A stretch of DNA of 64,000 nucleotides from Salvator merianae (lineage: Eukaryota > Chordata > Lepidosauria > Squamata > Teiidae): the NCBI GenBank assembly GCA_003586115.2, contig QVOM02000126.1, forward strand, positions 8,152,056 to 8,216,055, given 5' to 3'. This document shows, piece after piece, positions 9,755 to 20,250 of this stretch. Within the stretch, counting starts at the first letter, position 1; each line of letters starts with the position of its first letter. The position numbers were made by a program, and so were the translations under genes. Under the pieces are notes generated by a model. It did no database searches. It was not told where the DNA came from and saw only the letters and a list, made by a program, of their open reading frames with translations.

Positions 9755-10297
9755 GCAACATCAGGCTGCAACATCTTGGCCTCTTCGACCTTGAGAAAAA
9801 GCATTTAAGAGGAGATCTGGTTGAAGAATATAAAGTCATGCATGGTGTGGGTAAGATGGATAGAGAAATTTTTTTTTCTCTGTCGCACAACACTAGGATG
9901 AGGGGGCACTTTATGAAGCTGATGGGCAGGAGAGTTAGGACTGACAAGGGGAAGTATTTTTCCTCACAGCGGGTCATCTGCCTATGGAATTTACTACCAG
10001 AAGAGGTGGTGACAGCCATCAGCCTGGATACTTTTAAGAAAGGGTTAGGCAAATTCATGGAGGACAGGTGTATTAATGGTTACTAGAATGGACGCCTAGG
10101 TACTGCATTCAGGTTGGAAAGACAGGCAGGATGCCTGTAAAACCCACTTGAAGGGAGTAGAGAACGGGTGAAGGTTTTGCCTTTTATTCTGCTTGAGAAT
10201 GCCCAGAAGCAATTGGTGGGTCACTGTGTGAGACAGGATGCTGGCCTAGATGGACTGTGGCCTGATCCAGCAGGGCTTCTCTTATGTTCTAATGTTC
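9755..10297 (+). mobile_element. CR1 LINE 3' end with intact C-terminal ORF2 frame
   Basis: The frame is open to a stop at 10086. It encodes KKHLRGDLVEEYKVMHG, then HNTRMRGHFMKLMGRRVRTD, then LLPEEVVTAISLDTFKKGLG and a terminal CINGY, the typical CR1 ORF2 C-terminus. The 3' UTR carries GATGCTGGCCTAGATGGAC and ends CTTATGTTCTAATGTTC, followed by a short (TG)n at 10298-10311. The element is 5'-truncated, so it is dead despite the clean frame. Confidence 0.85.
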
Positions 10298-10419
10298 ATG
10301 TGTGTGTGTGTGCATGCACATATTTCCATTCTGTCAGAATCTTGTACTTTTCATATTTGTTTTTGTAGTGCCAGTAAAATGCAGTGTCACATTAAGCAAA
10401 ACTGTATTATGGTCATATT

Positions 10420-10641
10420 CACTCACGCATTTTAAAAAGCACCTCAAATGTGGCTTAGCAATGGTAGCATGCAGACGCTAATGTTCCCATCCCACATCCA
10501 ATTGGCCTTAAAGGCCAAAGGATGCTTTGTGGAAGTGCATTTTCTGGCCTTTAATGTGAATTAGAGGCACTAGCATGTGGATGCTACCACCCCTAAGCCA
10601 CTTTTGAGAAACTTTCTTTTTGGTGTTGTGCAGATGTAGCC
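10420..10641. mobile_element. MITE with GGCTGCATC-type end, palindromic core
   Basis: The core (GGTAGCATGCAGACGCTAATG..CACTAGCATGTGGATGCTACC) is self-complementary, and the right end is GTTGTGCAGATGTAGCC. It is the same family as 37114-37340 and 45063-45200. Confidence 0.55.
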
Positions 10642-11136
10642 TATGAAAGGCATCAGCTAGCAAAGGAAGCTGGCAATCAAGGAAATAGCTGCTTAATGCA
10701 AACCTGCATAGCAAGGAGGTCTTGTGGAACAGAGTCACTGTGCTCTAGGAAGGACAAATGTACTTGGATGTGAGTTCTAAGGAGTGAACTATAACTGCAT
10801 TCCAAAGAGGATTCTGCAGAGAACTGTACATCCTTCACTGTGCAGAGTGATTCCATGACAGACTTCATCCACATGCTATCTGGAGGCAGTCATACACTTT
10901 GGGTCTTGTCTATCCTTTAGGGGATTGGCAGGGGCCAGGGGAAGGCCTGTCACCCCCAACACATATTATTGTGTGATGATGTTATCACAAATTGTGACAT
11001 AATGTGGCTTGTCCCTGTTCCTAGGCTCTGAGAAGGCCCCGGGGGCAATGCAGGAGCAGAGAAACATTTGAAACAGTGATTTAGAAACTCCTAATTCCCC
11101 TCTGATGATCATTCTGACCAAGGAGCAAGTGGGTTT
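10642..11136. other. unassigned sequence
   Basis: No gene or repeat recognised. Minus-strand frames at 10508-10738 and 10677-10874 are short and partly overlap the MITE to the left. Confidence 0.35.
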
Positions 11137-11144
11137 CATACGAT

Positions 11145-11337
11145 CAGCAGCGGCCGGCAGCTTTAAGCCCAGGTGTTCGCGCTCCATGCGAAGTACGCCA
11201 TGGCTGTTTGCAGGGCCTCCAGGCCTCCATACTGCCTCAGCAGGTCACAGTACGGAGGCCTGGAGGCCCCATGAACAGCCATGGCACGCTTCGTGTGGGG
11301 CGCGAACACCTGGGCTTAAATCTGCCAGCTGCCGCTG
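11145..11337. mobile_element. palindromic hAT MITE with TSD
   Basis: Starts CAGCAGCGGCCGGCAGC and ends GCCAGCTGCCGCTG. The two halves pair through CCATGGCTGTTTGCAGGGCC and GGAGGCCCCATGAACAGCC. Flanks CATACGAT (11137-11144) and CATATGAT (11338-11345) agree at 7 of 8 bases. Confidence 0.85.
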
Positions 11338-11345
11338 CATATGAT

Positions 11346-11897
11346 CCAGAATTGATTGGTTTTTTCTTCTTGCTTTCCATGATATTCAGAGTAAACACCT
11401 CCAGATCTACAACTCAGATGCAGCTACCTCTTTTCTCACTTCTTCTCAATGACCAGCTTTCACAGCTGTATAGCACAATGAGAAAGACCATAGCTTTAAA
11501 GATTTTGATATATGTTGTCACAGAAATATCCTTAAATTCAGCTAAATAAATCTTTACATGGATAAAATAACTACGAGCTATAGTGTAGAGTGATACAAAT
11601 AAACTATGAAATATATAATAAATTATCGTATATTAGAAGACGAGTAAGATACAACTGGACAATATTACAAATAAGTGCAAAGATTTACGTCAGTAAAAAA
11701 TATTGGGGGCAACATGCCAAAAAATGAGAGCTTGGTGAAAACTAAAAGCGTAGGCATCCTGCCAGAAAGTCTGGATAGTTCTGGAATGAAGAAGCAGCAA
11801 CAAGAGTGTTTAAAGTAGTTGAATGCATCATTTATTACATAGTCAGACAGGGAAAATATATGTTCAGTATTTAGACTGAATCAGATAAGACCACAAA
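11346..11897. other. AT-rich unassigned sequence
   Basis: Nothing recognised. The open frame at 11208-11549 starts inside the hAT element and runs out into this DNA, so it is not a gene. Confidence 0.35.
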
Positions 11898-12429
11898 GGG
11901 CCTTTCTGCTCTTATCTTGCCATGATCTGGCCCAGTGTGTCTGGACCATGTGAGATCCTCTGTTTGGGATCACGGCACAGCTCAGACTAAACTTGTAACA
12001 TCTGCATGGTGATGCTGTTCCGGCCCAGCCTCCACACTGCCCCCAAAACTTGTGTGAGCTTCAGGGCTGGCTTCTGAGGGCTCTGATGGCTAGGAATGAA
12101 ATTTCCTAGCTTCAGAGTCCCCAGGGGACCCATTTCAGTGGCACACCTTGGTGCACTGCTGAAATAGGTCCCTTAGTAGTCCAAAAATGAATGCATGCCT
12201 TCTGTATGCCTCTGTGTTCCAGATTGCCCTCACTGGTATGTTGAAGAACTTGTTTAATCAGGTCCACTAGTAATCCAGATCAAGAGCCTCCTGATCTGGA
12301 TTACACTCCATCTAATGTACTAGCAGTGGAAGGGGCCTCTCTAATTTGCACTAATGTGCAGGCAGAAGAGGTCCTGAAGAGAACTTTGCTACACAATATT
12401 CTGGATCTAAGGTAAGTGCAGAAAGGCCC
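11898..12429. mobile_element. PIF/Harbinger-like MITE, full length (family H-A)
   Basis: Ends GGGCCTTTCTGCTCTTA and TAAGTGCAGAAAGGCCC are inverted repeats. The flanking 3-mers are AAA and AAT. The interior has GGGGACCCATTTCAGTGGCAC and two arms around TGATCTGGATTACACTCC. The element at 43256-43813 is the same family in the other orientation. Confidence 0.7.
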
Positions 12430-12493
12430 AATGACATGAAAAGGTGATAGAAGTGGAGCAGAAAAAGAACTCGGATCACAAGGTTTGAGTTAA

Positions 12494-13024
12494 GGGGTGT
12501 TTTTGGATTGTCTACCTTAGAATGGGATAATTATTCCATTCTAAGGTAGAAAATGTGAAAGCACCTCTTATCTCAAATTATTCCATTATAAAGTGGATTG
12601 GATCACGCAGTGCAGACATCGTCGGCACTGCAAGGCCCTCGACTAGAATACTAGCAGGATACCAGCATTTGCACTGCGAATGCTAGTATCCTGCTCCAGA
12701 ACTTCACTATGTGAGCAGCTGGGCAGCAGCTGGTCGCTGCTGTGGCGACTGGCAGTACCAAGGGTTGCACAAGTGCACACAGGCGTGATCACACAATCGC
12801 GCAGGTGCAGGCACGGCGCACCGCACAGCTGTGCATTCACACCCGGAAGCGGGTACAAATAGCTGCTCCCAATCGAGTTGTGGAGCACAATTTAGTACTC
12901 CACAACTGGCTGTGATTGGAAGCAGCTATAGGCTGCTTCTGGTCATGTGGTCCTCCGTGTGGTGCGGACGCACTTAGCTAGTGAGCATCCTTGACGCTCA
13001 CTAGCTTAAAGTGCGAAAAGGCCC
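12494..13024. mobile_element. PIF/Harbinger-like MITE, full length (family H-D)
   Basis: Begins after TAA with GGGGTGTTTTTGGA and ends AAAGTGCGAAAAGGCCC. Near the left end is a perfect 14-bp hairpin (12512-12525 with 12536-12549, loop 10). The interior has CTGCTCCCAATCGAG, GTGGAGCACAA and CGCTCACTAGC, shared with 15482-15806 and 34484-34883. Confidence 0.65.
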
Positions 13025-13915
13025 AAAGAAACCAACAAGCAAGCAGAAAGGTATAAAATAGAAATTATACCTCTGTTATGCTCAGGTAACTACTTTTAAA
13101 GCCTAAATGGAATTCATGAGGGTAAAGTGGTCTTTGATTCCAGCCACAACCAATCAATTATGAACCTTTTCAGCTAGATGGCTTATAGAAGATGCATGGA
13201 AAAGGAAAAAAAATAATAACTTAAGCAACACATTTTGGCAACACTTGCCAGGACATGTGATCCAGTGAGTGCAATTTTGTTGGTCTTTGGTTGTAAATCC
13301 AACAATCAGATCTTCCCATTTTCACTCTTGGGAGCAAAGAGAAATAATTTGTTTCCATATACAGGATATGCTGAACCCAAGGCATGGAAACACTGCGTGA
13401 GGAGGTGGGGAAGGGGCTGAGGTGGTTTCCCTGGTAACAGCAGTTTCTTGGGGTTCCTTTCGTCTCCTCAGCGCAGCTTAGCAGTGAATAGATTGTAATT
13501 GTAAAGAGTGTAAGAGACTCCCTTGTAGCTAATTTCTCCATTCTTCCAGCATAAATGGCAAAGACAGACAAAAAGACAATCGCCCACCAACTACAAGAGG
13601 CAGGATTTGTGGAAGCTTTAAACCCTTTTAAGGGACTTAACCTTACCTCCACTGGATGCACTTTGCAGCAAGAAAAAACCATTTAGAAAAATGCCGAGGT
13701 GGGCATGGAATTCTGCGAAGAGCCTGCTTATCTGTAGCACTTGTCTGAGTTATTAGAAATGTGCTCAGGCTACAGATTGGGACATGTAAAAGGACAAGTC
13801 CAGATGGCAGGCAAACTTATGGCAAATACCTCTGGAGTCTGACTGAAACTGTGTTTAAAGCCTTTTGGATTTGTTCACTCCCATTAAATCACATGGGGCT
13901 TCCAGGGCACAGCCA
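13025..13915. other. unassigned, possibly unique sequence
   Basis: No known repeat. The longest non-repeat open frame in the window lies here on the minus strand (13682 down to 13221, 153 codons), but it has no recognisable domain or signal and no splice context that I can defend. Confidence 0.35.
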
Positions 13916-15000
13916 GACACAGCATTTAATCCATTTACAGGCCGTCTTCAGTTCCGACTTTCCTGACAGGATATTGTCTTTGGCTGCGTTCCGACACGGC
14001 ATTTAATCAGTTTACAGGCCGTCTTCAGTTCCCACTGTCCCGACATGATCTTGCCGTTCCGTAATTTTTATGGATTAAATTGGCGAAATCCGGATTACTT
14101 TGTCTTCGGATTTAATGAACTCTCAAGCTGTTCCAGATCGCTAGCGCGCTTTACTTTGTGCTGTGGGCATGGGGAAAGCGATTATTTGAGAGGGACCGTA
14201 CTGTTTTGGGGGACGTGCAGAGGGAGGGACCCCCATTTTGTGCCGTCCAATGACAGACTTTGTGGGTGGGCAGGAAGCACATTAGTTTCCTCTGCCTCCA
14301 TTATCCCCCATTCCCTCGCTGCCAGGGGAAAAGAAATCGTCCTCTTTCTTCGCTAAGCTGTGGTCCTGCCAGGAAGAAATTAAAGGCTTTCTCCACTTCT
14401 GTCTGCTCTTTAAAGCAAAAAATAAACTGCCCCTGTTTGGAGTTTTGCCGTGGTCAGCACACAGTTAAAAATAGTAGAGCCCCCCCACGTTCCCTCCCCA
14501 CTTTTTCCCTTTGTTATGGACCTCTCCCGCTACTTTTAAATTGCGCAGTTGCGTTAAAGTGCATCAGCAGGGGAGCTCTCATGTGCATTTCAAAAGAACT
14601 TTAAAAAGTTTAAAGTTCATAGTTTTAAAGTGAACATAGTTTTAAAGTTCTGCTTGTGTAGACAGAGGCTGCAGGGAGGAGAAGGAGCAAATGGCGAATG
14701 CCTAGTAACACTGCCAAGTGAATCCCTGTTCTGAAGCAGCAGGGGGACATACGGAGAGCGGAGCTGGAGTTTCCCGCCCCTGTGACGTCAAGGTTTGAAC
14801 ATTGGGACTGCAGCCAATCGCTGACTGCATAGGGAGGAGAATTTGACGAGAGGTGGAGGCAGAAAGGGTACTGCCAAGCACGGGAAATATCAGTGTGGGA
14901 ACGAGCAAGTACGAATTGACTCCGTGTTAAACTATAACTGTGGGAACGACCAGAAGACGAATTCACTGCCTGTACTCTTCTATACGGATTACATTGACAA
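13916..15000. mobile_element. unclassified element, copy 1 of a head-to-tail pair
   Basis: The left edge contains a 77-bp tandem duplication (13916-13992 and 13993 on: GACAC(A/G)GCATTTAATC.. CAGGCCGTCTTCAGTTCC). The interior block 14029-14282 recurs diverged at 15001-15240, and block 14768-14990 recurs at 16190-16595. GTCTTCAGTTCCCAC near the left is mirrored by GTGGGAACGACCAGAAGAC near the right, so it may be a DNA transposon. I cannot name the family. Confidence 0.45.
14770..14818. promoter_or_regulatory. E2F/Sp1, CRE and CCAAT-like cluster in the element
   Basis: In 49 bp there is TTTCCCGCCCC (14770-14780), the full palindrome TGACGTCA (14783-14790) and CCAAT (14814-14818). The diverged second copy near 16195-16255 has TGAAGTCA and CCAAT. 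Whether it drives transcription is not known from sequence. Confidence 0.35.
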
Positions 15001-15481
15001 TGTCCGACTGCGGCCTTTCTGATCTTTTTCTGGACTAAATTGCCCAATACAGGACTATTTCACATTCGGATGAAGTGAGTTCTCAACCCATTTCAGATCG
15101 TTAGCCTGTTTTATTTTGCAAAGTGAGAATGCACAAGTAGACTATTTGGGGAGGGAACCATACTTTTGAGATGCGGAGAGGGAAGACTCCCCATTTCCTC
15201 CCGTCCAATAACAGACCTTATTCTGGGCATTGTACTCAGGAGGGTGAGAATGTCACTACTGGGGTGGGAAGACAGAACAGCACCTGGCATTTTCCCATTT
15301 TGCGCTTTCAGACTGTTTCATTTTTTTGCTGTTCGAATTTTTTAATAAAAGAAGACACAGTGGAAACTATACTTCATTTGCCTTGGGCAACACACTGTTC
15401 TACAGTTGACTGGGCACCACAGTCCACTCTCAAAATGCATGCCTCCTCCTTTCTCTAAAGTCCCTGCAATGAGAAGAACAA

Positions 15482-15806
15482 GGGGCGTTTTTGCACTTAC
15501 CACCATAGAACAGGATATTTATCCTGCCATGGTGACCAGCAGCACTGTGCAGTGCGCAGGTGCGTACAAGTGTGATCATGCGATTGCACAGGCACAGCCA
15601 CGGCTGCATTCCAAGTGCAAATGCACATTACCAGGAGCTGACTATCGGCTTCTGGTAAAGCTGTGGAGCACTGATTTGTGCTCCACAGTTAGTCATGATT
15701 GGGAGCAGCTAGAGTCTGCTTCCAGTCACAAGAGCTTCGACTAAGTGTGGATGCACTTTCCTAGTGATCACTTCAGATGCTCACTAGTGGAAAGTATGAA
15801 AAGGTC
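15482..15806. mobile_element. PIF/Harbinger-like MITE (family H-D), shorter form
   Basis: Starts GGGGCGTTTTTGCACTTAC and ends AAAGTATGAAAAGGTC, then TAA. The interior CTGTGGAGCACTGATTTGTG, ATTGGGAGCAGC and GCTCACTAG matches 12494-13024. Confidence 0.6.
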
Positions 15807-16377
15807 TAATGTATCTCAGTTTTTGTTTCTCTCCCATCCCTGGAAGGAGAAAGACACAATGTTTCCTCCCTTTCCTTTGGCAATGCACAAGGGAAACAAT
15901 GTTTCCTTTCATTAACTGAAGCAATGTGCTTCAGTGGCTCTAGGTCAAACAGCACATTACTGCCTATCAGTTTTCTTTGAGAATGTCAGGGGTGGGGGTG
16001 CATGCTTGTTGGTGTTTGTCGCAGCTGTACCTGCTTGGGGGTGCAGTCCTCTTACCCCACCAAGGACCCATGCCACCATCAATTTTTCCATCCATACCAC
16101 ACAACTTCATTATGGGACACATATCACCGTGGATGTTTTGTGGGGGGGGGGAGTCCATGTACCGACTGGGAGGGAAATGCAGAAGGTGGAGCTTGACTTT
16201 CCTGCCCCTGTGAAGTCAAGATTTAAATGTTGGGACTGCATCCAATTGCTGACCACATAGGGAGAGGAATTTGGTTAGGAGTGGAGAGAAGCAGGTACGG
16301 TTTCCTCAGGCTGAGCATGGGAAAAATGAGGAATGAGAATGAGCAAGTCCAAACTGAGTCCATGTTATAGTACAAAT

Positions 16378-16552
16378 CAGCGGCGGCCCGTGCCTTTAAG
16401 GGCGGGTGTTCGTGCGAGTGCTGTGGCCGTTCGTGGGGCCTCCGGGCCTCCGTAGTGACACAGCAGGTCGCTAGGCCTGGAGGCCCGGAGGCCCCACGAA
16501 TGGCCACAGCACTCGCGCAAACACCCGCCCTTAAAGGCACGGGCCACCACTG
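16378..16552. mobile_element. palindromic hAT MITE with perfect TSD
   Basis: Starts CAGCGGCGGCCCGTGCC and ends GGCACGGGCCACCACTG. The 8-bp duplication GTACAAAT is perfect (16370-16377 and 16553-16560). The 175-bp body folds end to end, with CACAGCAGGTC near the centre. Confidence 0.9.
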
Positions 16553-16639
16553 GTACAAATATGGGAACAACTAGAACACATACTCAATCTTCATTCCTCC
16601 CTAAAATGGATTATCTCTATGATGTCCCACCACGCCCCT

Positions 16640-17604
16640 GGTAACTCTATAAAAACATGCACTGTCTTTACCTGTTGACACCTGGCATACCTCAGAGGGG
16701 AGGCTACTGCACAACTTGGGGGCTTTCTCAGCAAAAGCTCTCCCCCATCACCCACAGTAACCTCAGGCATCTGAGGCTTATTAAACAAGGAGGGCTCTTC
16801 CTGCTGACTTTAACGGTTGGGCAGATCTATATGGTGGGAAGTGTTCCTCCAGGTATTCAGGGGACAAGTCATTTACAGTTTTATATGTTAATATCAACAT
16901 CTTCAACTGTGAAGAAGCAACTGATGCAGATCTCTTAGGATTGGCATGATCTGTGCCTGGCCAGAGATAGCCATTAGAGTTGTGCAAAATTCTATTTGTG
17001 TTTGCAAATTCAATCAAATATTTTATATTCACGGATATTTGAATCCAAGCAAAAATGTGGGGTTTTTGCATTTTCAGAGTTCAATCAAAAGGAACTACTC
17101 TCTGCCCTTGCAAAAGCGAAATATTTGATTGAATATTTGCATTTTCGCTGTGTTTTAATCCACGAAAAGGACATTTTCAGTGGGGAAAACATCACAAAAC
17201 CCATGAAATTGAAACATGAAAAAACACTTTTTCAAATCTGAGATTTGCCAATGAAGCAAAAATATGGATATTTGCTTCAACTGCAAATCAAAAATGCGAA
17301 TTTTGTTTGTGTGCATCACTAATAGCCATTGATATTCTGCTGCAGCACTCTGCATTAGTTCCAGCTTCATTGTATCAAAACGGATTGCCCCATGTAGAGT
17401 GCATTACAATAATCTAGTCTGGAGTTTACCGGAGCATGGTTAGTTTTGGCCAAGTCTTCTCTGTCCAAGAAAGGCCTGAAAATGGCAAACCAGCCATAGG
17501 TGAACATATGCACTAGTGGCCACCATGAACACCAGAGCCTTAAATGGTAGGTATGAATCCAACTATACATGAATCCAATGTTTCTTTTAACATGTGCTAT
17601 TGCA
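16640..17604 (-). mobile_element. L2-like LINE fragment, split by a hAT MITE
   Basis: The segments 16640-16966 and 17330-17604 are one LINE on the minus strand, separated by the hAT at 16975-17321. The minus-strand frame ending at 16781 encodes LKMLILTYKTVNDLSPEYLE and SAGRALLV, the C-terminal part of an L2/CR1-clade ORF2. Frames are broken. Confidence 0.7.
16975..17321. mobile_element. AT-rich hAT MITE with perfect TSD
   Basis: Starts TAGAGTTGTGCAAAATTC and ends GTTTGTGTGCATCACTA. The 8-bp duplication ATAGCCAT is perfect (16967-16974 and 17322-17329). The interior is rich in ATTTGATTGAATATTTGC-like sequence. Confidence 0.9.
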
Positions 17605-18036
17605 GAGCCAGCAGGTTTTAAAAAGACATTGACGAACTGGAGCAAGTTCAGAGGAGGGCTACCAAAATGGTGAGTGGTCTGCAAACCATGTCGTAGGAGG
17701 AGTGGTTAAAGGACCTAGGAATGTTTCGCCTGCAGAAGAGAAGACTGAGTGGGGACATGATAGCATTTTCAAGTATCTGAAGGGCTGTCACAGTACAGAA
17801 GGATTGTCCATATTCTCACTTGCACAAGAAGGAAGGGCTAGAAACTATAGGATGAAACTTCAAGGGAGTAGGTATAGACCAAACATTAGAAAAAACTTTC
17901 TGACAGTAAGGGCGACCAGTTAATGGAATAGGTTGCCACAGGAGGTCTGGGATGGTTTAGTGGATCCTGCATTGAGCAGGGGGTTGAACTCGATGACCCT
18001 GGAGGTCCCTTCCAACTCTATGATTCTGTGATTCTA
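17605..18036 (+). mobile_element. CR1 LINE 3' end (ATTCTATG type)
   Basis: Starts at AAAAAGACATTGACGAACTGG and continues with GGACCTAGGAATGTTTCGCC and AAACTTCAAGGGAGTAGGTA. It ends CCCTTCCAACTCTATGATTC + TGTGATTC. Frames encode IFKYLKGCHSTEGLSIFSLA, a broken CR1 ORF2 C-terminus. It is closest to the copy at 39690-40395. Confidence 0.8.
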
Positions 18037-18146
18037 CTCATGAACTTACATCTCATCCTGCAGCTTTTACTTCTGCTGTTTGCATGCTCGATCCACCCTC
18101 TGCTCACGGGCTTTCTTGCTTAAAATTGCCTTGCAAACTTTTCATA

Positions 18147-18745
18147 GGGCCTGTTCGCACTGAGCTCGGTAGACCGTTCCCAGTAGTTGGCTTCTAACCG
18201 GAGAGGTTGGGGAACGCTCGGTGCCATTCGCACTCCCTGCCAGAGGAACGGACCCGAAGCCGATCAGCAGAGGGAACAGTGCGAATGGCAGCCGCTAGTT
18301 CGGTACCGCACTCCGTACCATCGCGCTCCGCTTCGTAACCAGAGGGCTCCTTACGGAGCCGGCTTCGTAACGGCAGCTAGGCTGCCATGCCCAAAGGGCT
18401 ATCCCGGGCACGAGGCAGCGGACCGGGGTATGCAGCATTGTACCGGGGTGTGAAAACTTCACACCTGGGTGTGAAAACTTCGGACCACGCATGCGCAGCC
18501 ACGCCAGCCACACCCGGCCGCCATTTCACACGTGGCCGGGAGTGCGAAAGCACCGTGCCCGATCTTCGCTCCATCGCGCAGGTCGGGATGAAGGCAAGCT
18601 TTTATTTGTCTTGCCTTACCCAGGATCAGGTACGAATCGAGTACGATGTGGTTTGGATCAGGTGAGGCTCGTGCCAGCGGCAGTGCGAACTCTCCATTCC
18701 AGCGAACAGACTGGAACGTTCCACCGCCGTAGTGCGAACAGGCCC
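18147..18745. mobile_element. GC-rich PIF/Harbinger-like MITE, copy 1 (family H-B)
   Basis: Ends GGGCCTGTTCGCACTGAGC and AGTGCGAACAGGCCC. It shares its whole length with 30858-31455 and 52771-53347. The middle holds a variable short tandem repeat of the type (ACCGGGGTGTGAAAACTTC). It is rich in CpG compared with its AT-rich flanks. Open frames inside (for example 18459-18887 minus) are recurrent artefacts of the family. Confidence 0.75.
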
Positions 18746-20109
18746 GTAGTGAGCCTCTAAGCATGACATAAACTCCTCCTCTTGACTTGATGACCTTAGC
18801 TTCTTTACCACTCCGAAAACCTCTACTGGATGGCTGATGGAGGAAGAAGAAGACATTTTTACTATTGTCATATGAAGCTTCCCTCAACTATGCTAAAAAA
18901 ATCACCTTGGTCTTCCCCCTGCTCTCATCACAGGTACAGAGTATGTGAATTTCTGCTTGCCGAAATGATTATGTTTTGCTTGGGCCAGAACTCAACAGAT
19001 AATTTATTATCTCTTTAAATTGATACAACAGTGGCAGAGGGGAAGGGTAAGAACAGCTGGAAGTTCTTCTCTTTGCTGAAATCCGTTTCATGATCTTCAA
19101 GAATCTCATAAACCAGCTTTCAAGAGAGGGAGGGGCTTCTGGCCGAACTCACTCGTGCCAGCCGCCACTGCAATACAGTAAATATTAATCAACAAATTAC
19201 ATAATTGCATTCATGCCACGTGTACTAGCTGCTGAAACAAATCCAACATTTACCAATGGAAACTATTATCCTTCCATATCCTCTTCCACATCCTTTTCCA
19301 CATCCCTCAAATAGAACCTCCAGGGATATTTCCTCAGACTGTATCCACCCTTAGCAACACAACTATTTGGTGTCTTTTTTTTTATCATCATGGCATTTAC
19401 TTTGCCAATAGAGAAAACACATAAAAAAGGCTCATTTAAAAAAGGCTAAAAGGATGTACATTTGCAGGAAAATGATTGTGCTAATATGGGGAGGGGGGAA
19501 CACTGAAATTTACATAGCAATGCATCTTTCCATGATTTCAGATTAACCACTGTGCTTCCATCTTTGAACCTCTGTAATATCAGGGCGGGCCTGCTTGTGT
19601 TCTTCACTGTCCCTGCTTTTCTTTCGCTGTAGAGATAAGCTTGTAACTGTTGGGAAATAATTGGAACTGGTGTTGTCACAAGGTCACTTAGAGCCTGAGG
19701 GAAAATGGGTGTTTGATCAAAGGACCACCCATACCACCATGAGTGGGAAAGTGTTGAGGAATATATGCGTCTGCTGGTACTATTTTCTGTGTAATCTTTT
19801 ATCAATAAATGCTGTCACAGTGCTACAAAGGAAAGTCTCCGTGTTCTTGAACTTGGACCTCTGAATGGTGATTCTGGCTCATAATGAGAAAAGCTGTGAT
19901 TAGGCAACTGGCATTTATTATTTATTTAAAATATTGTTATACCACTTTCCATCGCAAAATCTTGGCGTGGACAAATTCCACAGAAAAATCATGAGTAGCC
20001 TTCATCAGAAGATGTGTTCCAAGGCCAGCTGGGAACTGTCCTCTGATTGTCCTTCAACTAGAGGACCATCCTATAGACAACCTCAAACTGAGCTTGACTT
20101 CCCTTGATG
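18746..20109. other. 1.4 kb of unassigned sequence
   Basis: No gene recognised. An AATAAA is present near 19803, after a stretch with an open frame on the minus strand (19805 down to 19446) that lacks any domain. A short AT-rich LINE-like tail may occur at 19915-19960. A solo LTR is possible around 19660-19860 but I cannot show its ends. Confidence 0.3.
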
Positions 20110-20250
20110 ACAAGGATACATCCAAGTAGTTTTCTTGGCAACGGTGCAGGAGTAGTTGATCTCTGCTATATTCTTCAAAATGTTGGGGTTTGAACCTTGG
20201 ACCTTCTACGTGTAAAGCAGATGCTCTTCCACTGATCTATGGGCATTGCT
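20110..20250 (-). mobile_element. tRNA-derived SINE, head and start of body
   Basis: On the minus strand the head reads ATCAGTGGAAGAGCATCTGC, AAGGTCCAAGGTTCAAACCCC. These are box A- and box B-like RNA polymerase III elements. The body continues toward 20110. It is a retroposed SINE, not a tRNA gene, because there is no acceptor stem. Confidence 0.6.

Larger units (their letters stand above)
15001..16600. mobile_element. unclassified element, copy 2, carrying two insertions
   Basis: It repeats the two blocks of copy 1 in the same order and orientation (15001-15240, 16190-16595) with many substitutions. Two later MITEs sit inside it: 15482-15806 and 16378-16552. The second lies between ..GTTATA and TATGGGAACAAC, which are contiguous in copy 1. 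Confidence 0.45.

Noticed and set aside
13221..13682. A 153-codon minus-strand frame outside recognised repeats
   Set aside because: There is no domain, no homologue I recognise and a non-coding-like composition. A frame of this length is expected by chance in 64 kb of six frames.
19660..19870. A solo LTR around the AATAAA at about 19803
   Set aside because: I could not find TG..CA ends or a target-site duplication.
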